Assembly: GCF_003385895.1 (NCBI RefSeq)
Contig: NZ_QRDQ01000013.1
Span: 84,556 to 148,555, forward strand
Origin: Flavobacterium cutihirudinis
GTDB lineage: Bacteria; Bacteroidota; Bacteroidia; Flavobacteriales; Flavobacteriaceae
DNA: 64,000 bases
Direction: 5' to 3'
The notes below the pieces were generated by a model that ran no database searches, was not told the DNA's origin, and worked only from the letters and a program-made list of their open reading frames with translations. The position numbers were made by a program, and so were the translations under genes. Positions 36,219 to 45,309 of the stretch are shown here, piece after piece (the first letter of the stretch is position 1; the number at the start of each line of letters is the position of its first letter).

Positions 36219-39200
36219 ATGAAAAAATTACTCTTTATTACAGTGTTGGTTTTGTGCATTCAAACAGCATTTGGACAAGCAAAAACAATTACTGGAACAG
36301 TAAAAAGCAAATCAGATGGAATTCCAATTCCTGGAGTTACGGTCCTGATTCAGGGGACATCAAACGGTACAACCACTGATTTTGATGGAAACTACAGCAT
36401 CAGCATCGCACCAGGACGAAGCCTTGCTTTTAGCTATATGGGGTTTGAAACCTCTGTAGTAAAAGTCGAAGGACAACAAAAAATTAATGTCGAGCTTTCT
36501 GAAAGCACTTCAAAACTTGACGAAGTTGTAGTCGTAGGATTCTCTTCTCAAAAGAAAACAAACTTAACTGGAGCTGTTGCCTCAATCGATGTAGCTAAAA
36601 CTATTGGAAGCAGACCGCTTACAGATGTTAGTAAAGCTTTGCAAGGAACTACACCAGGTGTAAACATTAATTTTAACTCAGGAAACATTAATCGCGCCGC
36701 AAAAATTAACATTCGTGGAGCTGGTACTGTTAACGGTTCTGATGATCCATTAATATTAGTAGACGGTGTTCCTACAGATTTATCATTGATCAATCCGAAT
36801 GATATTGCGACGATGTCTGTACTTAAAGATGCTGCTTCTGCATCTATTTATGGTGCTCGTGCTGCTTTTGGTGTTGTTCTTATTACAACAAAAGGAGGAA
36901 AAACAGGCGAAGGAAAAGTGAAATTTTCTTATTCTGCCAATACTGCTTTTACTAACCCAATTTCTACGCTTAAATTCTTAGATCCAACAGAAGAAATTCC
37001 AGGATTAATTGCAGCTGGAACAAGAACAGATGGTTCAACACCGGAGATTTTTGGTCAGAACTACAGCATTTTATTAGACGGAATTAAAAACTGGAAAGAA
37101 AAATACGAAAACAATCGTACAAGCCGTGAAATGGTTTACGGAGAAGATTGGGAGATAAAAAATGGTGTTCCTTATTTTTACAGAGTTTGGGATGCCAACA
37201 AAGAATTATATGCAAAAGATGCGCTACAAACAACTCACAATGTTTCTGCGCAAGGTAATTTAGGAGATAAAAGTTCATTCTTCGCTTCATTCGGACTTAC
37301 AAACCAAGATGGTATGTTAAGAGTGAATCAGGAAAAAAGACAAAGAATCAACATCAATTTAGGTTTTACAACAAAATTAGCGGATTGGCTTACTGGAGAT
37401 TTCAAAGTAATGACAATCAACAGCTCTTACGATCAGCCTTTTAACTACTATGGTGGTTCTGGAACTGATGATACTGGCTACGGTGGATATTTTGGTTATG
37501 CACTTCGTTGGGGGCAATATTTCCCAAATTTTGGAACATACAGAGGATACAATTTCCGTACTGCGGGAGGATATTTATCTAATGCTTCACGAAATGAAAA
37601 CAATAGACGTAATACAAGGCTAAGCGCAAGATTTACTGCAGATATTACAAAAGATTTAAATCTTATCACTGAAGTAAGCAGCGTAAACGACTATTACAAC
37701 AGAAAACAAAACGGTGGTAAATTCTTAGCGTGGGACAGCTGGTCTTCAATGCCATACGATGCTACTACAATTCAAACTGCTGTACCTGCAACGCTTGAAA
37801 CAGGAAATGACTTTGTAGGACAGTCAAAACAAGAGTCAACAACAAATGTTGTGAACATTTATGGTAACTACAAAAAACAATTTGACAAGCATAATTTCAA
37901 ATTCTTAGCTGGTTTCAACTCGGAGTGGCAGAATTTCTCTCGTAATTATGCAAGAAGAAATACACTTTTGGACAAATCTAAACCAGAATTTAACCTTGCT
38001 GTAGGTGAGCAATTTGTTTCTGGAGCTGCAAACAAAGATTTAAATCCAACGGTAACAGAATACTCAATTGCAGGTTTCTTTGGGCGTGTAAATTATGATT
38101 ACAACGGAATTTATTTAGTTGAGCTTAACGCTCGTTACGATGGTTCTTCAAGATTCCCAACTAACGAACAATGGGGATTCTTCCCTTCTGCTTCTGTAGG
38201 ATACAAAATTGTAAACGAGAAATTTATGGAAGGAACACGCAGCTGGTTGAACGACCTTAAATTGCGTGGATCTATAGGATCTATCGGTAACCAGAATGTT
38301 GGAAACAATGCTTTCTTAGCAATCATGAATGCTAAAAATCCTTCTTGGGTAAATAGTGGCGCTACAATTCCGCCTTCTACTGATTTACCAACAAACGTAG
38401 ACCCTGCATTAACTTGGGAAAAAGTATTGACTAAAGATGTTGGTGTCGATGTTAAAATATTTGATATGCTTGGTGCTTCTTTTGACTGGTATCAGCGTGA
38501 TACAAAAGGAATGCTTGCTCCGGGTATAACACTTCCGGGTTCATTTGGACAGAGTTCTGCACAGACTAACTCAGGAAACATGAGAACTAAAGGTTGGGAG
38601 CTTTCATTGAACTTTAACAAAGAATTGAGCGAAACTGCTTCATTTTTCGTAGATCTTGCTTTATCTGATTCTAAATCGGTTATTACAAAATGGAACAACA
38701 CTTCTAAATTATTAGCTTTAGTAACACCGGATACAAGACCTTATTATGATGGTTTCGAAATTGGTCAAATCTGGGGATTAACCAGTGACAGACTTCTTCA
38801 GGCTGATGATGTAATTACTAACAATGGTAAAACAGTAAATGGCGTTGACTACTCTAAAACAATGGGTGGAAACTTTAAATACGGAGCGGGAGACGTTCAC
38901 TATGTAGATGTAGACGGCGATGGAGCAATTACTCGTGGAGCAGGAACTGCTGACGATCACGGAGATTTGAAAAAAATTGGTAACTCAACTCCACGTTACA
39001 GATATGGTATCACATTAGGTGGTAAATTCCGCGGATTTGATATTTCTGCTTTCTTCCAGGGAGTTGGAAAACGTGATTACTGGGCTGCTTCTGATGCTGT
39101 ATTGCCTTTCTATCGTGCTCCTCAGCAAATGTATGCAAACCAGGCAGATTACTGGACTCCGGAAAACACTGGTGCTTATTTCCCAAATCCTTATTATGGA

Positions 39201-39506
39201 AATGAAGCAAATACTTTTGGTTCTGGAACTAATGGACAAAACAACTTTGTTACCTCAACAAGATACTTGTTAGACATGTCTTATTTCCGTCTTAAAAACT
39301 TTACTATTGGTTATAATTTGCCAACAGTTCTTGTGAAAAAAGCAGGATTAGAAAAAGTAAGATTATATACTTCAGGTGAAAATATTGCAACATGGGCTGA
39401 CAAACGTCTTCCGGTTGACCCTGAAATCGACGAAACAGAAGTTTTCTGGGGAAGAGCTTATCCTTACACAAAAACATGGTCAGTTGGTGTTGATATCGCT
39501 TTCTAA
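36219..39506 (+). CDS. SusC/RagA-family TonB-dependent outer membrane transporter
   Basis: An outer-membrane importer of 1095 residues. It has a signal peptide (1-20, ends AFGQ), a carboxypeptidase D-like regulatory domain (about 22-100, with ITGTVKSKSDGIPIPGVTVLI), a plug beginning LDEVVVVGFSSQKKTNLTGAVASI, and the 22-strand barrel ending in a terminal Phe. No anti-sigma-linked STN domain is present, so it is not coupled to an ECF sigma factor. It pairs with the SusD gene 25 bp downstream. Neighbouring NamZ, NagZ-AmiE and MurQ genes suggest import of peptidoglycan-derived saccharides, but SusC sequence alone does not give the substrate. Confidence 0.95.
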   Translation: MKKLLFITVLVLCIQTAFGQAKTITGTVKSKSDGIPIPGVTVLIQGTSNGTTTDFDGNYSISIAPGRSLAFSYMGFETSVVKVEGQQKINVELSESTSKLDEVVVVGFSSQKKTNLTGAVASIDVAKTIGSRPLTDVSKALQGTTPGVNINFNSGNINRAAKINIRGAGTVNGSDDPLILVDGVPTDLSLINPNDIATMSVLKDAASASIYGARAAFGVVLITTKGGKTGEGKVKFSYSANTAFTNPISTLKFLDPTEEIPGLIAAGTRTDGSTPEIFGQNYSILLDGIKNWKEKYENNRTSREMVYGEDWEIKNGVPYFYRVWDANKELYAKDALQTTHNVSAQGNLGDKSSFFASFGLTNQDGMLRVNQEKRQRININLGFTTKLADWLTGDFKVMTINSSYDQPFNYYGGSGTDDTGYGGYFGYALRWGQYFPNFGTYRGYNFRTAGGYLSNASRNENNRRNTRLSARFTADITKDLNLITEVSSVNDYYNRKQNGGKFLAWDSWSSMPYDATTIQTAVPATLETGNDFVGQSKQESTTNVVNIYGNYKKQFDKHNFKFLAGFNSEWQNFSRNYARRNTLLDKSKPEFNLAVGEQFVSGAANKDLNPTVTEYSIAGFFGRVNYDYNGIYLVELNARYDGSSRFPTNEQWGFFPSASVGYKIVNEKFMEGTRSWLNDLKLRGSIGSIGNQNVGNNAFLAIMNAKNPSWVNSGATIPPSTDLPTNVDPALTWEKVLTKDVGVDVKIFDMLGASFDWYQRDTKGMLAPGITLPGSFGQSSAQTNSGNMRTKGWELSLNFNKELSETASFFVDLALSDSKSVITKWNNTSKLLALVTPDTRPYYDGFEIGQIWGLTSDRLLQADDVITNNGKTVNGVDYSKTMGGNFKYGAGDVHYVDVDGDGAITRGAGTADDHGDLKKIGNSTPRYRYGITLGGKFRGFDISAFFQGVGKRDYWAASDAVLPFYRAPQQMYANQADYWTPENTGAYFPNPYYGNEANTFGSGTNGQNNFVTSTRYLLDMSYFRLKNFTIGYNLPTVLVKKAGLEKVRLYTSGENIATWADKRLPVDPEIDETEVFWGRAYPYTKTWSVGVDIAF

Positions 39507-39531
39507 TCTCTAACTATTCAAAACTTATACA

Positions 39532-41265
39532 ATGAAAAAATACAATATAAAATCTAAGTTTCTGCTAATGTTTGCAACTGCTTTATTAGCAGGAAGCGCA
39601 GTTAGCTGTTCAGATTATCTTACTGATGATCCTGCAGATAAATTTACAAATGATAACTTTTGGCAGTCAGAAGATAACGTAAAAACCTTTTCATGGCTTA
39701 ACTATGATACTTTTTATGGTTATGGAAACGGAACCACAATCGGACTTTCTTTTTTCTACTATCATGGATCTGATTACAGAGTAGATGACAACTTATCAGC
39801 ATTTACTTTCTACCAAATGCCGGTAACTGCTGCAACTACAAATGTTTACTCTTGGAATGAGTATTATACGCTTATCCGTCGTTGTAATCTTATGTTGGAA
39901 AAAGTTCCAACGGTAAGCATGTCTGCAGAAAAAAAGAACCACTATCTTGGAGTTGCTAAATTTTTCAGAGCGTATACTTATTTCCGTTTGGTTCAAAAAT
40001 TTGGAGATGTCCCTTATACGGATAAATATTTAGCTCAGGATGCTCCTGAAGTTTATGCTCCTTCAATGCCTAGAGCGCAAGTAATGGACAAAGTTATTGC
40101 TGAATTAGAAGAAGCTGCCAACTTGATGCTTGTATCTGATGATAAAAATGCTACAGCAAATAAATACACAGCTTATGCAGCTTTAAGCAACGCTTGTATT
40201 TATGAAGGGACTTACAGAAAATACCATTTAGGTCAAGACGGAAGCGCTTATCTTAACAAAGCTAAAACTGCTTCTTTAGCCATCATGAACAATCCAAGTT
40301 ATAAATTAAATGCAGACTGGAAATCACTTTACAACTCTGTTGAATTACTTGGAAATTCAGAAGTGATATTGGCAAAACGTTATTTAACAAACGTCTTGAT
40401 GCATTCGCTTCAAAACTATACCAATACGTCAACAATTCAGTATGGTATTACAAAATGGGCAGCTGATAGTTATGTAACTACAAATGGATTACCAATTCAG
40501 CAATCTGGAAATGCACAATATCAAGGTGATGATGATATTACTAAAACATTTGCAAACAGAGATCCTCGTTTTGGTAAAACAGTAAATACAACGAATTACG
40601 GTTACAAAGGAAAACCTTTTGGTACAGCAGCATTGGTTTCAATGTCTGGTTATGTATTCGAATTATACAACAACCCTGCAACAAGTGGCCCGGATGTTAC
40701 AACTGGTGGACGTAACTATACTGATGCTCCATTATTTACATTGAGTGAAGTATATTTAAATTATGCCGAAGCTTGTGCCGAACTTGGTACAGCAACAAAC
40801 AATGACCTTGATATTTCGATTAATAAAGTACGTGCCCGCGCTGGAATCGCACCGTTAACTACAAACGGAATTAATGCTTCTGCAAATGGTGTACTAATTA
40901 ATGACCCAAGAAGAACTTCTGCTTTAGAGCAAATTTCTGGTGTGGTTAGTCCTTTAATTTGGGAAGTTCGTCGTGAGCGTCAAATCGAATTTATGAGCTG
41001 GACAACTTTGAGACAAGCTGATATTTACCGTTGGAAAAAAGGTGACTATTTAGATACTTCAAAAAATCCTGATGTAAATCTTGGTGCAAGAATTGGAACT
41101 CCGGTTGGATCGCAAACTCAGGTTGATGCAAATGGTTATGTAAAAATATACCCTGCAAGTACCAGAACCTTTGAAGCAAAACATTATTTAATGAATATCC
41201 CAACAAACGATATTGATTTGTATAAAGCTCAGGGTGTTGAATTAAAACAAAACCCAGGTTGGTAA
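39532..41265 (+). CDS. SusD/RagB-family surface glycan-binding lipoprotein
   Basis: A 577-residue lipoprotein (lipobox AVSC, Cys26, followed by SDYLTDDP) that forms the lid of the SusC channel. The N-terminal SusD-like domain contains YTLIRRCNLMLEKVP and FFRAYTYFRLVQKFGDVPY. The C-terminal RagB/SusD part contains LSEVYLNYAEACAELG, REVRRERQIEFM-type residues and a Trp-terminated end. The tetratricopeptide-like helices and spacing are ordinary for the family. A hairpin terminator follows, so susCD may form the strongest part of the transcript with the enzyme genes behind it. Confidence 0.95.
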   Translation: MKKYNIKSKFLLMFATALLAGSAVSCSDYLTDDPADKFTNDNFWQSEDNVKTFSWLNYDTFYGYGNGTTIGLSFFYYHGSDYRVDDNLSAFTFYQMPVTAATTNVYSWNEYYTLIRRCNLMLEKVPTVSMSAEKKNHYLGVAKFFRAYTYFRLVQKFGDVPYTDKYLAQDAPEVYAPSMPRAQVMDKVIAELEEAANLMLVSDDKNATANKYTAYAALSNACIYEGTYRKYHLGQDGSAYLNKAKTASLAIMNNPSYKLNADWKSLYNSVELLGNSEVILAKRYLTNVLMHSLQNYTNTSTIQYGITKWAADSYVTTNGLPIQQSGNAQYQGDDDITKTFANRDPRFGKTVNTTNYGYKGKPFGTAALVSMSGYVFELYNNPATSGPDVTTGGRNYTDAPLFTLSEVYLNYAEACAELGTATNNDLDISINKVRARAGIAPLTTNGINASANGVLINDPRRTSALEQISGVVSPLIWEVRRERQIEFMSWTTLRQADIYRWKKGDYLDTSKNPDVNLGARIGTPVGSQTQVDANGYVKIYPASTRTFEAKHYLMNIPTNDIDLYKAQGVELKQNPGW

Positions 41266-41302
41266 AACCTTCTTTTTTAAAGAAATAACCAACATATTTT
41301 AC

Positions 41303-41335
41303 ACTACCTTCGGAATCAGTTATTCTGAAGGTAGT
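41303..41335 (+). terminator. Terminator after susCD
   Basis: A stem of about 14 pairs with one G-T wobble (ACTACCTTC/GAAGGTAGT outer part) is followed by ATTTTAAAATACTTTTTT. It lies 37 bp after the SusD stop codon and would separate or attenuate the downstream namZ-murQ genes. Confidence 0.8.
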
Positions 41336-41519
41336 ATTTTAAAATACTTTTTTCTAACCACTTAGGAAAAGACAAAAGATCAAATAAAATTCTACCCTGA
41401 ACATTCAGGTGTATTTCTAAAAATATCAGATCCCCAATCTGCCAATAACATTATACATCACAATACTATTCTAATTTTATTTAGTTCATTTTTGTCTTTA
41501 ACTATTAACTGTATTTAAA

Positions 41520-42725
41520 ATGATAAAATTTATAGCAAAAAGCACCCTTATTGTAACGTCTTTATTTTACACTCCATCTTTCGCAACTACAATTTTACCA
41601 GTTACAACAACAAACAACACAAAAGAAATTAATGCTTCTGTAATTAAAACCGGAGCAGATAATTACGAAAAATATTTGCCATTACTGAAAGATAAAAAAG
41701 TAGGGATTGTTACAAATCAAACGGGAATTTTATCAGACAAAACACATGTCGTTGATTTTTTAATTGAGAAAAAAATCAATCTTCAAACCATTTTTGCTCC
41801 GGAACACGGTTTTAGAGGAACAGCCGATGCAGGGGAACATATCGTTGACGGAAAAGACCCAAAAACGGGATTATCTATTATTTCGCTTTATGGAGACAAC
41901 AAAAAACCAAAAGCAGCACAATTAGCAGAAATTGACATTATGATCTTTGATCTTCAGGATGTTGGTGCACGTTTCTACACTTATATTTCTTCTTTGCATT
42001 ATGTTATGGAGGCTTGCGCCGAAAATAATGTTCCGTTATTAATTCTGGACAGACCAAATCCGAATGGAAGTATTGTAGACGGACCGCTTTTAGAAAAAGA
42101 ATTCACCAGTTTTGTCGGCATGCACCCTATTCCGCTTCTTCACGGAATGACCATTGGCGAATATGCACAAATGGTTAATGGTGAAAAATGGCTAAAAGAC
42201 GGCGCACAATGTAAACTGACTGTTATTCCGTGTACGGATTACAATAGAAAAATGGAATACAGTTTATTGGCAAAACCATCTCCAAATTTACCAAACGATC
42301 AGTCGATAAATCTTTACGCAAGTTTATGCCTTTTTGAAGGAACGAACGTAAGTATGGGGCGCGGAACTGAAACGCAATTTCAAATTTATGGTTCGCCTTT
42401 TTTAAAAAACACAACTTTTAGCTTTACGCCGAAACCAAACTTTGGAGCTAAAGATCCTTTATACAACGGAAAAGAGTGTTTTGGTGAAGATTTAACGAAA
42501 TATCCAAAACTAAAACAACTCGAATTAAAATGGTTGATCAAAGCTTATCAGAATACAAGTGACAAAACTAAATTCTTCAACGCTTTTTTCACCAAACTTG
42601 CCGGAACAAAAAAATTACAACAACAAATTGAAAGTGGAGTTTCTGAAACTGAGATTAGAAAAACTTGGCAGAAAGATCTTGAAGCTTTCAAAAAAATGCG
42701 AACAAAATATCTGATTTATAAATAA
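41520..42725 (+). CDS. namZ: NamZ-type exo-beta-N-acetylmuramidase (GH171, DUF1343), second copy
   Basis: Paralogue of the protein at 24436-25581, with 401 residues and a longer N-terminus (signal peptide to about residue 22, then a short linker). Shared blocks are KVGIVTNQTGI, FAPEHGFRGTADAGEH with candidate catalytic Glu95, FDLQDVGARFYTY, RPSPNLPNDQSINLY-like and LCLFEGTNVSMGRGTE. It is 126 bp upstream of murQ, matching the functional sequence of releasing MurNAc and then converting its 6-phosphate. Having two divergent copies in opposite operons of the same locus is unusual and may reflect different chain ends or glycan modifications. Confidence 0.9.
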   Translation: MIKFIAKSTLIVTSLFYTPSFATTILPVTTTNNTKEINASVIKTGADNYEKYLPLLKDKKVGIVTNQTGILSDKTHVVDFLIEKKINLQTIFAPEHGFRGTADAGEHIVDGKDPKTGLSIISLYGDNKKPKAAQLAEIDIMIFDLQDVGARFYTYISSLHYVMEACAENNVPLLILDRPNPNGSIVDGPLLEKEFTSFVGMHPIPLLHGMTIGEYAQMVNGEKWLKDGAQCKLTVIPCTDYNRKMEYSLLAKPSPNLPNDQSINLYASLCLFEGTNVSMGRGTETQFQIYGSPFLKNTTFSFTPKPNFGAKDPLYNGKECFGEDLTKYPKLKQLELKWLIKAYQNTSDKTKFFNAFFTKLAGTKKLQQQIESGVSETEIRKTWQKDLEAFKKMRTKYLIYK

Positions 42726-42851
42726 TCCCTTAATTCAATAATTTTCCCAAATTCAGCTATTTTTTCCATAAAAATAGAAACTATTAATGCAAAATAATGA
42801 AATCAATTGTTCGAAAGAATTTTGGTTTCAAAAATCAAAAAAAAAAGAAAA

Positions 42852-43664
42852 ATGAAAAATAAAAATCCTGAAACTGAACAAGAATCTTTGTACAAAGACT
42901 TGGATCAAATGAGCGTGAAAGAACTTCTTACCAACATTAATACAGAAGACAAAAAGGTACCGGATATTATTGAAGAGCAAATTCCTAAAATCGAAAAACT
43001 GGTTAAGGCAATTGTCAAAAAAATGCAATTAGGTGGCCGATTGTTTTATATTGGAGCAGGAACTTCAGGGAGAATTGGAATTTTAGACGCATCAGAATGT
43101 CCACCTACATTTGGCGTACCACATGATATGATTATCGGAATTATTGCCGGTGGCGATACCGCTATCAGAAAAGCGGTTGAAAATGCCGAAGACGATACAG
43201 AACAAGCCTGGAAAGATTTAGCCAAATATGAAATTTCAAGTTTGGACATGATTATAGGAATTGCAGCGTCTGGAAACACACCTTACGTTTTGGGAGCTTT
43301 GAAAAAAGCGAAAGAACATAATATTAAAACCGGAAGTATTTCGTGTATCAGCAACGGACTTATTGCCCAAGAAGCCGATTATCCAATTGAATTAATTGTT
43401 GGACCTGAATTTTTAACCGGAAGTACGAGAATGAAATCAGGAACAGCTCAAAAACTGACCTTAAATATGATTTCTACTTCGGTAATGATTAAATTAGGAA
43501 AAGTAAAAGGTAATAAAATGGTCGATATGCAACTTTCTAATGAAAAATTAGTAAAACGCGCTATCAAAATGATTATGGAAGAACTTGATATTGAACATGA
43601 TTTGGCCGAAGAATTATTGCACAAACACAAAAGTGTAAGAGCGGTTTTATTGGCACATAAATAA
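42852..43664 (+). CDS. murQ: N-acetylmuramic acid 6-phosphate etherase
   Basis: MurQ splits the D-lactyl ether of MurNAc-6-phosphate, yielding GlcNAc-6-phosphate and D-lactate in the cytoplasm. Start placed at MKNKNPETEQ; a start 45 bp upstream would add a basic tail with no family support. The 270-residue product carries the SIS fold with GAGTSGRIGILDASECPPTFG. Glu82 and Glu113 match the catalytic Glu83/Glu114 of the E. coli enzyme, and GSTRMKSGTAQKLTLNMIST follows. It is slightly shorter than E. coli MurQ at its C-terminus. An SSS symporter follows at 73 bp. No phosphotransferase MurP is visible, so MurNAc must be phosphorylated after uptake, possibly by one of the ROK kinases. Confidence 0.96.
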   Translation: MKNKNPETEQESLYKDLDQMSVKELLTNINTEDKKVPDIIEEQIPKIEKLVKAIVKKMQLGGRLFYIGAGTSGRIGILDASECPPTFGVPHDMIIGIIAGGDTAIRKAVENAEDDTEQAWKDLAKYEISSLDMIIGIAASGNTPYVLGALKKAKEHNIKTGSISCISNGLIAQEADYPIELIVGPEFLTGSTRMKSGTAQKLTLNMISTSVMIKLGKVKGNKMVDMQLSNEKLVKRAIKMIMEELDIEHDLAEELLHKHKSVRAVLLAHK

Positions 43665-43737
43665 AAAACCGGAAATCTAAAACTATACAAAATCTTTTAT
43701 AGATTTATAAAAGAATCCAAAAAACCAAAGCTATAAA

Positions 43738-45246
43738 ATGACACCAAGTACAATCCTTCTTCTCATCCTAATTTATTTCGGAACATTATTCTACATCTCT
43801 TATCGCGTAAGCAAAAAAGACAGTGGAAATGATGCTTTTTTTACTGCCAACAAAAACTCAAAATGGTATTTAGTTGCTTTTGGGATGATTGGAACTGCAC
43901 TTTCAGGTGTAACATTTATATCTGTTCCCGGAGAAGTTGGGGCGGCGAGCGGCGAACAATTCAAATATTTTCAGTTTGTATTGGGTAACGCAATTGGTTT
44001 TATTGTAATTACAAAATTATTATTGCCGTTGTATTACCGAATGAATCTAACTTCTATTTACGGTTATATCGAAAAAAGAATGGGATTTTACAGCTACAAA
44101 ACAGCTGCTTCTATTTTCTTGATCAGTAGAACCATCAGTTCTGCGTTCCGACTTTATTTGGTTGTGATTGTTTTACAACGTTTCGTATTTGATTATTTTC
44201 ATATTCCTTTTGCTTTTACAGTAATGATTTCTCTGCTTCTTATTTTTTCATACACGTATAAAGGCGGATTGAAAACTATTATTATCACTGATACTTTACA
44301 AACGTTTTTCTTGGTTACATCGGTTTTCCTTACTATTTATTTTATTTGCGATCGTATGGATTTAAGCGCCATTACTGCTTTTGAGGAAGTAAAAAACAGT
44401 AATTACTCGAAAATATTTTTCTTTGATGATTTTATGGGAAGCAAATTCCACTTTATAAAACAAATTATTGGAGGAATGTTTGTTACCATAGCAATGACCG
44501 GACTTGATCAGGATTTAATGCAAAAAAATCTGAGCTGCAAAAATATTGGCGAAGCACAAAAAAATATGTTCACTTTTACTGGAATCTTCGTGGTAATTAA
44601 TATTTTCTTTTTAAGCGTTGGTGCACTTTTATACATTTATGCCAATAAAAACGGAATTTCGATTCCTGTTGATTTGGTTACCGGAAAACCAAGAACCGAT
44701 TTACTTTTCCCTGAAATAGCACTAAATCATTTAGCGACAATTCCGGCAATTGTATTTTTGCTTGGAATTATTGCTGCAACATTTGCCACTACCGATTCGG
44801 CATTAACGGCCTTGACTACTTCATTTTGTGTAGATTTTTTAGGTATGGACAAAGCTGAAAACAGTGACAAGAAAAATACAGTACGCGTAAGACATTTGGT
44901 TCATATCAGTTTTTCGGCTTTAATTTTCTTTATCATCCTTATTTTTAATACCATCAATGACAGCTCGGTTGTGGGAATGATTTTCAAGGTTGCTTCGTAT
45001 ACTTACGGACCGCTATTAGGATTATATGCTTTTGGTTTGTTTCAGAAAACAAGACATGTAAATGACAAATTGGTGCCTTTTATATGCCTTTTGTCTCCTT
45101 TCTTTACCTATTTAATAAATGAAAATTCGACACTATTATTTTCAGGATATGTATTTGATAATGAATTAATTCTACTAAACGGTTTGTTGACTTACTTAGG
45201 ATTATTCCTGACTAGTTCACGAAGCAGTGAACAGGTTTCTTTCTAA
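43738..45246 (+). CDS. SSS-family sodium:solute symporter, candidate MurNAc transporter
   Basis: Inner membrane protein of 502 residues with about 13 hydrophobic helices. The TM1-2 region reads GNDAFFTANKNSKWYLVAFGMIGTALSGVTFISVPG and a sodium-site helix contains IIAATFATTDSALTALTTSFCVD. It sits between murQ (73 bp) and the NagZ fusion (63 bp). That position makes MurNAc, GlcNAc or a small muropeptide the likely substrate. Tannerella forsythia likewise keeps a transporter gene beside its murQ. It is distinct from the 625-residue symporter at 18207-20084. Substrate is inferred. Confidence 0.88.
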   Translation: MTPSTILLLILIYFGTLFYISYRVSKKDSGNDAFFTANKNSKWYLVAFGMIGTALSGVTFISVPGEVGAASGEQFKYFQFVLGNAIGFIVITKLLLPLYYRMNLTSIYGYIEKRMGFYSYKTAASIFLISRTISSAFRLYLVVIVLQRFVFDYFHIPFAFTVMISLLLIFSYTYKGGLKTIIITDTLQTFFLVTSVFLTIYFICDRMDLSAITAFEEVKNSNYSKIFFFDDFMGSKFHFIKQIIGGMFVTIAMTGLDQDLMQKNLSCKNIGEAQKNMFTFTGIFVVINIFFLSVGALLYIYANKNGISIPVDLVTGKPRTDLLFPEIALNHLATIPAIVFLLGIIAATFATTDSALTALTTSFCVDFLGMDKAENSDKKNTVRVRHLVHISFSALIFFIILIFNTINDSSVVGMIFKVASYTYGPLLGLYAFGLFQKTRHVNDKLVPFICLLSPFFTYLINENSTLLFSGYVFDNELILLNGLLTYLGLFLTSSRSSEQVSF

Positions 45247-45309
45247 AAACATTTCTCTATAACTAAAATTCTAAATCATTTAGAATCCATTTGCCGAAAA
45301 AAACATGAT

